The notes: a model not told the origin generated them from the letters alone. Counted from the first letter of the stretch, positions 38,545 through 46,790 are shown. The stretch: DNA of 64,000 nucleotides from Streptococcus sp. S1 (GCF_034137685.1 NZ_CP139418.1:206001-270000); one strand, 5' to 3'. Numbers and translations are program-made.

Positions 38545-38958
38545 CTATTTCCCTTTTCTGCGATGCAACAAAGCTTGGTTGATTCGTTGAGTTTTTTTAT
38601 GGAGCTGCCAAATCTGATAAAGCCAGATCAGGCCGTAAATAGCTAGAAAGATCAACCAAGGAATCGGGCTCCGTAAGGCTGCCCCCCAGCCAAAAAATAA
38701 GTAGGTCAATGCTAAGATGGTAGCTGTCACAACTAAATGCAAGATCACACGCAAACTATAGGTCAAAAACTCTTCTTCCTCAAGAATGAATGTCAAGACC
38801 CCCATTGTCCCACTCATCAAAAAGATCGCTAGGATGTTGCGGACATTTACAGCGGGATAGACGATGTTGGGATAGACATGGGATAATAACACCAAACACA
38901 AATAAAAGAAGGAACCTGTCCTCATACCAGATACAAAATAAGCTATAACTCGTTTCAT
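38545..38958 (-). CDS. DUF3021 membrane protein, probable partner of the LytTR regulator
   Basis: A 137-residue protein with four predicted membrane helices and a basic C-terminus. It resembles DUF3021 proteins, which in streptococci are encoded directly after LytTR regulators and hold them inactive (the HdrM and BrsM type of inhibitor). The gene lies 9 bp after the regulator stop. The ATG at 38958 has the better ribosome-site spacing (GGAG); a GTG at 38961 is adjacent. Inhibitory role is inferred from family and position. Confidence 0.78.
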   Translation of the reverse strand: MKRVIAYFVSGMRTGSFFYLCLVLLSHVYPNIVYPAVNVRNILAIFLMSGTMGVLTFILEEEEFLTYSLRVILHLVVTATILALTYLFFGWGAALRSPIPWLIFLAIYGLIWLYQIWQLHKKTQRINQALLHRRKGK

Positions 38959-38967
38959 CACTTTCTC

Positions 38968-39423
38968 CTATACCCCTAAATAATCCATCAAGGATTTGAC
39001 ATATTTCCGACTGACACTTGATTTCACGCCGCGTGTCAGTTTAGCCATCATATTGCCTGAAAAACTATCCGATAGCGATTCCAAATGGTCGATATTCATC
39101 ACCGCGTGGCGGGATATCTGTAAAAAATTACGACGATTAATCCGATGTTGAAAATTTGTCAAAGTATCTCTGACGGTAAACGTTTTGTCTGTCGTATAAA
39201 TGGTTAGCTGATTCTTATCAATCTCGGCTAAAATAATGTCATCAATTTTCACCATGATCAAATGATCATCTGTTTTGATAGGAATCACTACTTGATTCAC
39301 TGTCGAAAACTGTTCGAGATAGTCCATCACCTCTCGTGCTTGATCAGATAATTGCTTGGCTTGAATGACCACACAGGGGTTGTTTTCTGGGATATCCTGT
39401 TTTTCCTCAAAACGAATCTTCAT
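38968..39423 (-). CDS. LytTR-family transcriptional regulator
   Basis: A 151-residue regulator without receiver domain. The C-terminal LytTR DNA-binding domain covers about residues 45-150 (VKIDDIILAEIDKNQLTIYT, then RRNFLQISRHAVMNIDHLE and SRKYVKSLMDYLG). It belongs to the LytTR regulatory system type in which a membrane protein encoded next door controls activity. I chose ATG 39423 (GGAG at 5 nt); a GTG at 39441 is possible. Third gene of a four-gene unit with an ABC exporter. Confidence 0.87.
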   Translation of the reverse strand: MKIRFEEKQDIPENNPCVVIQAKQLSDQAREVMDYLEQFSTVNQVVIPIKTDDHLIMVKIDDIILAEIDKNQLTIYTTDKTFTVRDTLTNFQHRINRRNFLQISRHAVMNIDHLESLSDSFSGNMMAKLTRGVKSSVSRKYVKSLMDYLGV

Positions 39424-39441
39424 TCCTACTCCAATTTTCAC

Positions 39442-40284
39442 TTACTTTCTTTTACTCGATCTTTTTGCCAAGGAAATCCAAATCCCCAAAGCTAGAAGAA
39501 TACCTCCTAACACTATAAGGTATGTTTGTTCCTTTGTCAATAAAGCTTGCCATTTGAGCTGAACACCCATTTTTTCTTGAAATTCTCGAAGAAGATTATC
39601 TTGACCTTTAAATGTTTCATTTAATGCTTCTTTCATGAGTACTTGCCGATAAAGTGATGCAATATAAGTTGCTGGCGTGCACTTCATTAGAAATTGTGCA
39701 AAATCAGGTAGAACACCTAAAGGTACATAAGTCCCTACCAAAAAACCAGAAGCTGTCCCCACTATGGTCGAAAACTTCCCAAGACTGTCTACGGATTGGA
39801 AAAAATAAACAAAAATGGCATTCACTAAACTAGAAAGCAGGCTACTAAGCAACATGATGAGGAGTACCTCAGGTAATAGAGAAAGGGTTGGAACTTCTCT
39901 AAAATAGCCACACATCAGCACATACATAAGGGCCTGCATGAAAAAAGAGATGATGATTGCGCTCGTTAGATACGAAAATGGTAACCGCCACTTTCCCTGA
40001 TCCGATAAATAAAGATCCTGATCTACTTGATGTTCACGGTCCTTTACTAACTGAGTCAGGGCAGCCAGACTTGTCGTAATCCCTGTCACAGCCAGCGTCC
40101 CACTCATTAACCAATTATTTAACACAGGACCACTATTGGGGAGCTGAGCCCAAGCATCTGTTAGATTTTTTTGAAGAAAAATAATATAAAGAACAAAGGA
40201 AATCAAGGCTCCCAACAGAGAGAAGAAAACTCCTGAACGATTTCTGAAGTACAATAAAAAATTTCGCTTTAGTAAGGCTAGCAT
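39442..40284 (-). CDS. ABC-2 type exporter permease
   Basis: A 280-residue membrane protein with six hydrophobic helices and the ABC-2 layout (YFRNRSGVFFSLLGALISFVLY at the N-terminus, GTYVPLGVLPDFAQFLMKCTP near 210). It would form the channel driven by the ATPase encoded just upstream, with which it overlaps by one base (TAATG type). Similar pairs export drugs, lipids or bacteriocins; the substrate is unknown. Confidence 0.86.
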   Translation of the reverse strand: MLALLKRNFLLYFRNRSGVFFSLLGALISFVLYIIFLQKNLTDAWAQLPNSGPVLNNWLMSGTLAVTGITTSLAALTQLVKDREHQVDQDLYLSDQGKWRLPFSYLTSAIIISFFMQALMYVLMCGYFREVPTLSLLPEVLLIMLLSSLLSSLVNAIFVYFFQSVDSLGKFSTIVGTASGFLVGTYVPLGVLPDFAQFLMKCTPATYIASLYRQVLMKEALNETFKGQDNLLREFQEKMGVQLKWQALLTKEQTYLIVLGGILLALGIWISLAKRSSKRK

Positions 40285-41150
40285 TAGCGAACCTCCCTTC
40301 CTGTAAGTGCAATAAAGGCATCATCCATGGTCCCTGGGCGAAACTCAAAATGGGCTATTCTATCTCTAACTTGTGCCAGGTAATCAATGGCTTCCCTTTC
40401 ACTCTCGGGTTGAAAAACATATTCTAATGGTCCTTGTTGTTCTACTGACATTCCCGAAGATTTGAGACTTTCTATCTGCTGTCTCTCCTTGAAACGAATC
40501 TTCAAGATGTTTTTTGCATACTGGCTCTTAATATCTAGTGCTGATCCTTGAGCAATCACTTCCCCACGGTCTACAATATAAATTTGATCAGCTTCATCTG
40601 CTTCGTCAAGATAATGCGTGGTCAATACAACAGTCATTCCCTCTTCTCTCTGCAATTGATAGAGCAAATCCCAGATAGACTTCCGAGTTTGGATATCCAA
40701 ACCTGTCGTTGGTTCGTCTAAGAAAAGAATATCTGGTTGTGAGAGCAGGGCACGCGCAATGTCAACCCGACGCTTTTGGCCACCTGAAAGCGTCCCATAT
40801 TTCTGTTTTTGGAAAGCTGATAGGCCTAGCCGATCAATAAGATCAGACACACGATTTGGTTTTAGGTCTTTGTACTGTCTCGCACGAATGGTCAGATTTT
40901 CCCTAACCGTCAGCATCTCATCTAAGACACTAGTCTGGAAGACCACACCAATTTTAGTACCTGGTTCATAGATGATTTCACCTTGCGTTGCTTGTTTCAA
41001 ACCAATCAACATGGAAATCGTCGTTGATTTCCCCGCCCCATTTGGTCCTAGAATCGCATTAAAGGTTCCCTTTTCAAACTGTAAGTGAATATTGTTTACG
41101 GCTAAATGATTTCCATATCGTTTACTGATGTTTTTAGCTTGTAATATCAT
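40284..41150 (-). CDS. ABC transporter ATP-binding protein
   Basis: A 288-residue ATPase with Walker A GPNGAGKST (about 36-44), signature LSGGQKRRVDIARALL (about 134-149), Walker B ILFLDEP and H-loop TTHYLDEAD. Typical of the DrrA/CcmA-like exporters. First gene of the unit ATPase-permease-LytTR-DUF3021. A hairpin with AAAGCC/GGCTTT lies at about 41186-41214 in the upstream region. Confidence 0.9.
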   Translation of the reverse strand: MILQAKNISKRYGNHLAVNNIHLQFEKGTFNAILGPNGAGKSTTISMLIGLKQATQGEIIYEPGTKIGVVFQTSVLDEMLTVRENLTIRARQYKDLKPNRVSDLIDRLGLSAFQKQKYGTLSGGQKRRVDIARALLSQPDILFLDEPTTGLDIQTRKSIWDLLYQLQREEGMTVVLTTHYLDEADEADQIYIVDRGEVIAQGSALDIKSQYAKNILKIRFKERQQIESLKSSGMSVEQQGPLEYVFQPESEREAIDYLAQVRDRIAHFEFRPGTMDDAFIALTGREVR

Positions 41151-41274
41151 GTTCTCTCTCCTTTTGATAGAACCAGTCTAGCAAAAAAGCCATTTAAAAA
41201 ACGGCTTTTGGGGATAAGTGGTTAAAATAAAGAGATGAGTGGCGAGATCGGAGAGATTAAAATGAGTAAAAAAT

Positions 41275-41391
41275 TTATTGCAGCCATTCTTTTCCCCATT
41301 GATTCAAGTCCTTTAAAATTGGCATCAGTGACTTGCCTTTTTCTGTCAGCTCATATTCTGTTCGGTACTCTATTAGAGCATCGGTTGCTAT
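41275..41391 (-). pseudogene. Remnant of an HxlR-family regulator (C-terminus only)
   Basis: On the minus strand, 38 codons read on to a stop at 41275 and include EYRTEYELTEKGKSLMPILK followed by DLNQWGKEWLQ, the characteristic C-terminal wing and helix of HxlR regulators. A stop codon at 41392-41394 and the lack of any upstream helix-turn-helix show that the N-terminal two thirds are missing. The rlmA promoter overlaps its edge. Confidence 0.75.
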
Positions 41392-41413
41392 CTAGAGGCT
41401 CTTTTGTTACACT
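41385..41413 (+). promoter_or_regulatory. rlmA promoter, apparently leaderless transcript
   Basis: -35 TTGCTA (41385-41390), 17-bp spacer, -10 TACACT (41408-41413). The ATG begins 7 bp after the -10 box, and no Shine-Dalgarno precedes it. Confidence 0.6.
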
Positions 41414-41419
41414 ACTAAT

Positions 41420-42274
41420 ATGAATACACCGATTAAACCAAAATTACAACGATTTCAAACAGCCACTGCTTTTGCCTGTCCCATCTGTCAACTGGACCTA
41501 GAACTTGTGGAGACCAGTTTTAAATGTCCCAGGGGCCATTCTTTTGATTTAGCGAAATTCGGCTATGTCAACCTGGCACCTCAGATCAAGCAATCGAAGG
41601 ACTATGACAAAGAAAATTTCCAGAATCGTCAGCTAATCTTGGAAGCAGGTTTTTATGAGCCGATTCTAACAGCGATCGGACAAAAAATTCCGACCAGTGA
41701 TGCCAAGATTCTAGATATCGGTTGTGGAGAAGGCTATTACTCCCGAAAGCTACAAGAAGCTTATCCCGAAGCTACTTTCTATGCCTTTGATCTTTCCAAG
41801 GAATCTGTGCAACTAGCTGCCAAGAGCGACGCTAGCTGGAAGGTCAATTGGTTTGTAGGAGACTTGGCTCATCTACCCATTCAATCCAAGAGTATGGATG
41901 TCATTTTGGACATCTTCTCCCCGGCTAATTACGCTGAATTTGAGCGTGTCTTAAAGGCTGAAGGGGTCATCATTAAGGTCGTTCCAACCTCTTCTCATCT
42001 AAAAGAAATTCGTCAGTTGGCCCAAGATCAATTGACCAAGCAGTCCTACTCCAACCAGGAAATTTTGGTGCACTTTGAAGACCACTGCCAGATCCTCTCA
42101 TCCGAAACGGTCAGCCTCACCAAGAGTTTAACTCCTGAAGAACGCCAAGCGCTCCTCGCCATGACCCCCCTTCTATTTAACGTAGATCAAGAAAAGATCG
42201 ACTGGAATCAACTCACAGAAATCACCATTGAAGCGGAGCTGCTAGTTGGGAAAATCAAGATACAAAGGACGTAG
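41420..42274 (+). CDS. rlmA: 23S rRNA (guanine-N1)-methyltransferase, RlmA type
   Basis: A 284-residue SAM-dependent enzyme. An N-terminal zinc finger (CPIC near 20, CPRGHSFD near 36) precedes the methylase fold with motif I ILDIGCGEGYYSRKL (about 95-109). The Gram-positive RlmA(II) enzymes methylate G748 of 23S rRNA in the exit tunnel, which in pneumococcus affects telithromycin binding; that specificity is inferred here. The last eight codons are copied again about 110 bp downstream. Confidence 0.9.
   Translation: MNTPIKPKLQRFQTATAFACPICQLDLELVETSFKCPRGHSFDLAKFGYVNLAPQIKQSKDYDKENFQNRQLILEAGFYEPILTAIGQKIPTSDAKILDIGCGEGYYSRKLQEAYPEATFYAFDLSKESVQLAAKSDASWKVNWFVGDLAHLPIQSKSMDVILDIFSPANYAEFERVLKAEGVIIKVVPTSSHLKEIRQLAQDQLTKQSYSNQEILVHFEDHCQILSSETVSLTKSLTPEERQALLAMTPLLFNVDQEKIDWNQLTEITIEAELLVGKIKIQRT
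42253..42273 (+). repeat. 21-bp direct repeat, copy in the rlmA 3' end
   Basis: AATCAAGATACAAAGGACG plus two bases; recurs with one mismatch at 42367-42387. The pair flanks the small element between them. Confidence 0.8.
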
Positions 42275-42349
42275 CGGATAAAGTCAAAATAGGGTATTCG
42301 ACGCAGAATCATTAGATTCTAGGAGGATACATCTTTTTGACACAATCCG
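42275..42349. repeat. 75-bp MITE-like element
   Basis: Imperfect terminal inverted repeats (CGGATAAAGTCAAAA at the left; TTTTTGACACAATCCG at the right) and a perfect internal hairpin AGAATC-ATTA-GATTCT (42305-42320). No coding capacity. Confidence 0.55.
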
Positions 42350-42366
42350 CAGTCCGTGTTCATTTC

Positions 42367-42387
42367 AATCAAGATACAAAGAACGTA
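42367..42387 (+). repeat. 21-bp direct repeat, second copy
   Basis: Matches the rlmA 3' end at 20 of 21 positions. Confidence 0.8.
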
Positions 42388-42399
42388 AAATGAAAAGTA

Positions 42400-42464
42400 A
42401 AAAGGCTGAGACGATTTGTCTCAGCCTTTTACTCATCTTCTGCATGCTCTGTCATGACTTGTAA
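42400..42464 (-). pseudogene. Duplicated 3' end and terminator of the yesN gene
   Basis: This 65-bp block matches 43798-43862 exactly except that the 5-nt hairpin loop is reversed (GATTT versus AAATC). It contains the last 11-12 codons of the response regulator (VMTEHAEDE then stop) and its terminator stem GGCTGAGAC/GTCTCAGCC. It still serves as a bidirectional terminator here. Confidence 0.85.
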
Positions 42465-42472
42465 AGCTCATT

Positions 42473-43036
42473 TTAAATCCTTTTTGCTATTTGTGCGATT
42501 TTTTCGAGTTCTTCTTTCCGTTGACGATCACTCATATACTCCACTCGTGTAACTTGTGTCACTTTAACCGGTTTAATACCACAGGGTTTCAAGATTTGGG
42601 ATTTTAGAACCTTTGCGTAGTCTTGAGAAAAAGGAAGAAAAATTTTTGGCGTATTATGCGTCGTAATGATCCACGCTTTTCCATCTAGTTGCCCCACCGG
42701 ACCTCGAGGTCCATTCTGATAAGCAAAACCTGCAACAAAAACACGATCAATAAAACCTTTTAAAATAGCTGGCATTCCACTCCACCAAGTAGGGAAAATA
42801 AAAATCAACTGATCCGCCCAACTCAATAAATCTCTATACGGTTTCATGTCTTCATTATGCTGTAAATCTCTCCTTTTATGCCTTTCATCAAAACGTAAAA
42901 CCGGATCAAAGTTTTCTTTATATAAGTCTACTATTTTAACCTCATGCTCTGGTGCTAAATGCTTTTGCACAGTTTGAAGGATTGATGCATTATAACTTGT
43001 TTCATTCGGATGTGAATAGATTATTAAAACATTCAT
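42473..43036 (-). CDS. NAD(P)H-dependent flavin oxidoreductase (flavodoxin-like)
   Basis: A 187-residue protein of the NAD(P)H dehydrogenase (quinone) / KefF family: MNVLIIYSHPNETSYNASIL binds the FMN phosphate, and FPTWWSGMPAILKGFIDRVF (about 80-99) is the second family signature. It probably reduces quinones or related electrophiles. Its start overlaps the TetR stop (TGATG), so the two form an operon, and the cassette is bounded by duplicated sequence, suggesting recent arrival. Confidence 0.88.
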   Translation of the reverse strand: MNVLIIYSHPNETSYNASILQTVQKHLAPEHEVKIVDLYKENFDPVLRFDERHKRRDLQHNEDMKPYRDLLSWADQLIFIFPTWWSGMPAILKGFIDRVFVAGFAYQNGPRGPVGQLDGKAWIITTHNTPKIFLPFSQDYAKVLKSQILKPCGIKPVKVTQVTRVEYMSDRQRKEELEKIAQIAKRI

Positions 43037-43629
43037 CAGCTATCTCCTTTTATATAAATATCAAGCATCGTTCTGACGGTCTTTTGAACATCATTTTCTT
43101 TAAAGCTTTCTCCAACGGGACTCCTTACCAATAGAGCCAAACCAGCAATAAAACTCCAAAAATGGATCAAAACTTCTGCGTCACTATTAGAAAGATTTTC
43201 CTCATCTTTAAGTCTTAACGCTACCGACTTAAAATGTTCAAATCCTGGTAAAGAGGAGTTGACTGAAATAGTTTCATGGGATAACTCCATATAGTTATAT
43301 GGAAATTTGATAAATAATGCTTCAAATAGATAGGTTTCCTCTTGGGCAAACCTTACAAAGTTACAGCCCATCAGAGTTAGTTGAGTTCTTGCATCTATGG
43401 AAGTATCAATCCCTTGTATCATATCTTTCAAAAAGAACATTGATAAGTGTTCCATAACCACTTGAATATATCTATCTTTACTTCCAAAATGCTTATAGGG
43501 AGCTCCATGAGTCACCCCACATTTTTGAGCTATTGTACGCATAGACATCCGGTCAATCCCGTTAGTTCTGATTTCTTCAATGCCGACCAAAATTAACTTT
43601 TCTTTCAGTTCTTCCGTATTCCGTTTCAT
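43036..43629 (-). CDS. TetR-family transcriptional regulator
   Basis: A 197-residue repressor: the N-terminal helix-turn-helix (MRTIAQKCGVTHGAPYKHFGSKD, about 29-51) is followed by a ligand-binding domain with a TetR_C-like pattern. I chose ATG 43629, preceded by AAAGGTGATC. Two near-palindromic repeats overlap its promoter, indicating autoregulation together with the oxidoreductase gene. The inducer is unknown but is probably a substrate of the oxidoreductase. Confidence 0.88.
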   Translation of the reverse strand: MKRNTEELKEKLILVGIEEIRTNGIDRMSMRTIAQKCGVTHGAPYKHFGSKDRYIQVVMEHLSMFFLKDMIQGIDTSIDARTQLTLMGCNFVRFAQEETYLFEALFIKFPYNYMELSHETISVNSSLPGFEHFKSVALRLKDEENLSNSDAEVLIHFWSFIAGLALLVRSPVGESFKENDVQKTVRTMLDIYIKGDS

Positions 43630-43649
43630 TTGATCACCTTTCCTTATCA

Positions 43650-43704
43650 AAGTATACGCCGTCTACTTTTTATAAAGTATACACTGTCTACTTATATTTG
43701 TCAA
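43650..43704 (-). promoter_or_regulatory. Promoter and double operator of the TetR operon
   Basis: -35 TTGACA (43699-43704), 17 bp, -10 TATACT (43676-43681) on the minus strand. Two 19-bp quasi-palindromes, AAGTATAC-N3-GTCTACTT, lie at 43650-43668 and 43675-43693, 25 bp apart; one covers the -10 box. Confidence 0.78.
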
Positions 43705-43753
43705 ATAAAAAAATACTCAAAAGTTAGCTTCATAGTCTCTGACCTTCTGTTAT

Positions 43754-43797
43754 GTACTCACCTAAGGAAAGTTTCTAAGAAGACGTTGTCTTCAATC
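43754..43797 (-). repeat. 45-bp dispersed repeat, copy 2
   Basis: Inverted copy of 10428-10472 (two substitutions, one 1-bp gap). It directly abuts the terminator of the yesN gene. Confidence 0.75.
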
Positions 43798-43824
43798 AAA
43801 AGGCTGAGACAAATCGTCTCAGCC
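43798..43824 (-). terminator. Terminator of the yesN gene
   Basis: Perfect 9-bp stem GGCTGAGAC/GTCTCAGCC with a 5-nt loop and TTTT on the minus strand, 3 bp after the stop codon. Confidence 0.85.
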
Positions 43825-43826
43825 TT

Positions 43827-45131
43827 TTACTCATCTTCTGCATGCTCTGTCATGACTTGTAAGCGATAGGTTTTAGGTGATTTCCCACAGAGTTTACGGA
43901 AAACCTTGTAGAAATAGCCCACATTGCTGTAACCGACTTTATAACAGATATCTTCAATACTGTCATTGGTCGATAAGAGGAGCTGCTGGGCAGCCTTAAT
44001 CCGCTGTTTGTTGAGGAGTTCTGCGAACGTTGCGTTGGTTTCTCGTTTAATCAATTGGCCTAAATAGACTGGATTGATAAAGAGAGCCTGACTAATATCC
44101 TTGAGTGACAGCTCTTTTTGGTAATCACGGCTAATCACTTGGAGGACACTCGCTACATTTTCGTTCATTCGATAGTGGGATAAGAAACGGGACAACTCTT
44201 CCTGGATGAAGCTAATCATCTCGCTAAAGGTGGCAGCATCATGGACTTTCTTGACTACATCAGCCAAATCATCTCCTTGCAGGTATTCAAACAAATGAAA
44301 GACATCCATCAAAAATTGGATAAAGAGCTGCTTGGTCAGTGAAACCTTAGGTGTCTTCTCAAGGATCATTTTTTCCAACCAATCCAGTTCTTCTAAGATC
44401 TGTTGGATATTTCCTTGCATGATCACCCGGTAGGCCGGCTCGTAGTAATGGAAGACCTCTTCATCTTGATTGAGAGGGGTCGCTCCATAAAAGAGACTCC
44501 GCTCCACTAGGTCCTTAAATTGATGAAAGTGCTCCTTATAAGGGGGCTCAAAGGCCTTCTCAATCATGGCTTCTTCTTCTTGATCTGAGATAAAGAGTTG
44601 AAGATTTTGCCCGAGAACTTGGTAAGACGAGCTGATAAAACCTTTTTTCTCCTTAGCAACCCCAATCCACAGTGAATTTCGTCCTGCGATATACCGACAA
44701 AACTCTTCCTCAGAGATATCATCGTGAATCAAGCGGTTGGCCAACTCTTGGCTTGGTTGCTGGATTTGGTGCTGAATTTTTTCTAGGATATTGCCCATCT
44801 CCACCTTATTGACAGGTTTGAGCAGGTAGTCTGCCACGCGCAAATTGAGAGCTGTCTTGACATATTCAAAATCCTGATAGCCTGACATAATGATAAAAGC
44901 AGCATCTGGCATCAAATCCTTCATCTCTGCAATCATCTGAAGTCCGGTCTTTCCAGGCATATTGACATCCGTGATCACTACATCCACCGGATGCTCTCGC
45001 ACATAATCAAGGGCCTGGTCTGCATCTTCTGCAGTTGCGACCACTTCCATATTCCAGTGGTCAAAGGGGATTAATTTTTTTAACCCTTCTGTAATCATAT
45101 ACTCATCGTCTACTAATAAGACTTTGTACAT
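43827..45131 (-). CDS. yesN: YesN-type AraC response regulator
   Basis: A 434-residue response regulator: receiver domain (VDDE 7-10, Asp55 in VVITDVNMPG), a long linker, and a C-terminal AraC double helix-turn-helix (ISQALFINPVYLGQLIKRET, then SIEDICYKVGYSNVGYFYKVF). ATG 45131 follows AAAGGAG; the ATG at 45149 overlaps the kinase gene and lacks one. It corresponds to pneumococcal TCS07, reported to control host N-glycan use, and adjoins just such a gene set here. Confidence 0.9.
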   Translation of the reverse strand: MYKVLLVDDEYMITEGLKKLIPFDHWNMEVVATAEDADQALDYVREHPVDVVITDVNMPGKTGLQMIAEMKDLMPDAAFIIMSGYQDFEYVKTALNLRVADYLLKPVNKVEMGNILEKIQHQIQQPSQELANRLIHDDISEEEFCRYIAGRNSLWIGVAKEKKGFISSSYQVLGQNLQLFISDQEEEAMIEKAFEPPYKEHFHQFKDLVERSLFYGATPLNQDEEVFHYYEPAYRVIMQGNIQQILEELDWLEKMILEKTPKVSLTKQLFIQFLMDVFHLFEYLQGDDLADVVKKVHDAATFSEMISFIQEELSRFLSHYRMNENVASVLQVISRDYQKELSLKDISQALFINPVYLGQLIKRETNATFAELLNKQRIKAAQQLLLSTNDSIEDICYKVGYSNVGYFYKVFRKLCGKSPKTYRLQVMTEHAEDE

Positions 45132-45141
45132 TCTGTCTCCT

Positions 45142-46788
45142 TTATTCATCTTGAATAGTTATCGTATAGGTCACTCCATGGTGAGGTTGGGAGAAGACTT
45201 GGATATGGTAGCGATCTCCAAAATAGAGTAGCATGCGTTCATGGACATTGACAATTCCGATGGACTGCCGCCCACTCTTTTCTTCGATTTCTGAGCGTGA
45301 ATTGCGATTGGCTAGTATCTCTTGAATTTTTTCTAGCTGTTCTTCTTCCATCCCGCGCCCATTATCACTGATCAGGATCATGACTTGCCTTTCTCCTTGC
45401 AAGACTTTGACACTAATCACATTGTCCTTGCGTTTGTGGTCCACTCCATGCGCAAAATAGTTCTCGACCAAAGGCTGGATGGTGAATTTTGGAATCTTCA
45501 TTTTTTCCAAGCCTGGATCGATCTTAAAGCCATAGGCAATCGATTTTGGATAACGCACCATGCAGAGGTAGCTGTATTTGCGACAAAATTCGAGCTCATT
45601 TTCAACTGTCGTCACTCGCTCATCTGAGATATTATTGCGCAAGAGACTACTAAACTCATAGATAATATCACCCAACTCATCCTGCTCTTGCATGACGGCA
45701 TACATCCGGATAAATTCCAGTGTATTGTACATGAAGTGGGGATTGATCTGGGCTTGTAGTGCCCGCATATTGGCATCTTTTTGGCTGAGCTGTAGCTGGT
45801 AGATATCCCGAATATTCTTATCCATATTGTCTAACATGGTATTGATCATATTCCCAATAACCAGAAGTTCTTGGTCCTTGGTCGAGATATCAATCCGTCG
45901 TTCACTCTCCCCTTGACTGATCTGATTCATGGTATCGACCAAATCAAGGACTTGACGCCGGTAATTTTTGAAAATCTGACCTAATAACAAGTAAAGGATC
46001 AAGAAAATTAGGAAAGCAATGGAGAGAAAAGTGGTCAGGTTAGCTAGACCCTTTTTGACCAGATAACTTTCAGAAACAGCTACATCCACCTTGTAGCCAT
46101 AGATCGTGCTACGGGTTTGCCATTTAACATCTTTTGATTGTCCCTTATCCCCTTCATGGTACATCTCTTTCCCAAAGGGAGTGAAGATCCGTACAGCGAC
46201 CGGAAGATCGCCTCTGGCATTATCAATCGCTGCCGTCAAAATTTCTTGGTTCAGCGTCATATAAGCAATCCCAACTCCAGCACCCGTAGTCGGATCTGTC
46301 AAAGGAACCGGAATGGCTGTCGCAGGAGCCTTGTAATGGTCCGCTGAGACTTGCTTGCCTCCCTGTGATTGCCGGGTAGAGACAAATACCGTCTTGTAAT
46401 CAGACAAGGTGACATCGATACCCTCGATGTTTTTATTGCTCAAATAGAGACTGTCAATATTCTTATGTAGGGACAATTGGATATAAGAAGGGAATTGGGC
46501 ATTCAATCGCCAAGTCTCATACTCCGATGGTGACAAGGTAAAATAGCGATAAACTCCTTCTAATTTTGCAGGGTTTTCAACGAGGCTACGTCCTTCTTGT
46601 GTGACCCGTTGATAAGAAGTCTCGAGATCCGTCACCACTTCGGTCAAGACCCGTTGGGCGATCCGGTCGGCTTCAGCTTGCTGGTTTTTCCAAGAGATCC
46701 CCGCGACAACTAGGCCCATAATGGTCAAAATGACCACCATGACATAGGCGTAGAATTTTAAAAGCGTACTTAACCAGATTTTTTTCAT
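45142..46788 (-). CDS. yesM: YesM-type sensor histidine kinase
   Basis: A 548-residue kinase with two membrane helices (about 13-33 and 275-297) flanking an extracellular sensor domain, then HAMP, the His_kinase motif LQAQINPHFMYNTLEFIR with the phosphorylated His, and an HATPase domain (DNGRGMEEEQ). It partners the AraC-type regulator downstream. Its ligand is unknown, but the neighbouring genes suggest N-glycan fragments. Confidence 0.9.
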   Translation of the reverse strand: MKKIWLSTLLKFYAYVMVVILTIMGLVVAGISWKNQQAEADRIAQRVLTEVVTDLETSYQRVTQEGRSLVENPAKLEGVYRYFTLSPSEYETWRLNAQFPSYIQLSLHKNIDSLYLSNKNIEGIDVTLSDYKTVFVSTRQSQGGKQVSADHYKAPATAIPVPLTDPTTGAGVGIAYMTLNQEILTAAIDNARGDLPVAVRIFTPFGKEMYHEGDKGQSKDVKWQTRSTIYGYKVDVAVSESYLVKKGLANLTTFLSIAFLIFLILYLLLGQIFKNYRRQVLDLVDTMNQISQGESERRIDISTKDQELLVIGNMINTMLDNMDKNIRDIYQLQLSQKDANMRALQAQINPHFMYNTLEFIRMYAVMQEQDELGDIIYEFSSLLRNNISDERVTTVENELEFCRKYSYLCMVRYPKSIAYGFKIDPGLEKMKIPKFTIQPLVENYFAHGVDHKRKDNVISVKVLQGERQVMILISDNGRGMEEEQLEKIQEILANRNSRSEIEEKSGRQSIGIVNVHERMLLYFGDRYHIQVFSQPHHGVTYTITIQDE

Positions 46789-46790
46789 CG

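Noticed and set aside
42301..42360. Small coding gene between rlmA and the oxidoreductase
   Set aside because: Although AGGAGG-like sequence occurs at 42321, no start codon and useful frame follow; the region is explained by a MITE-like element.
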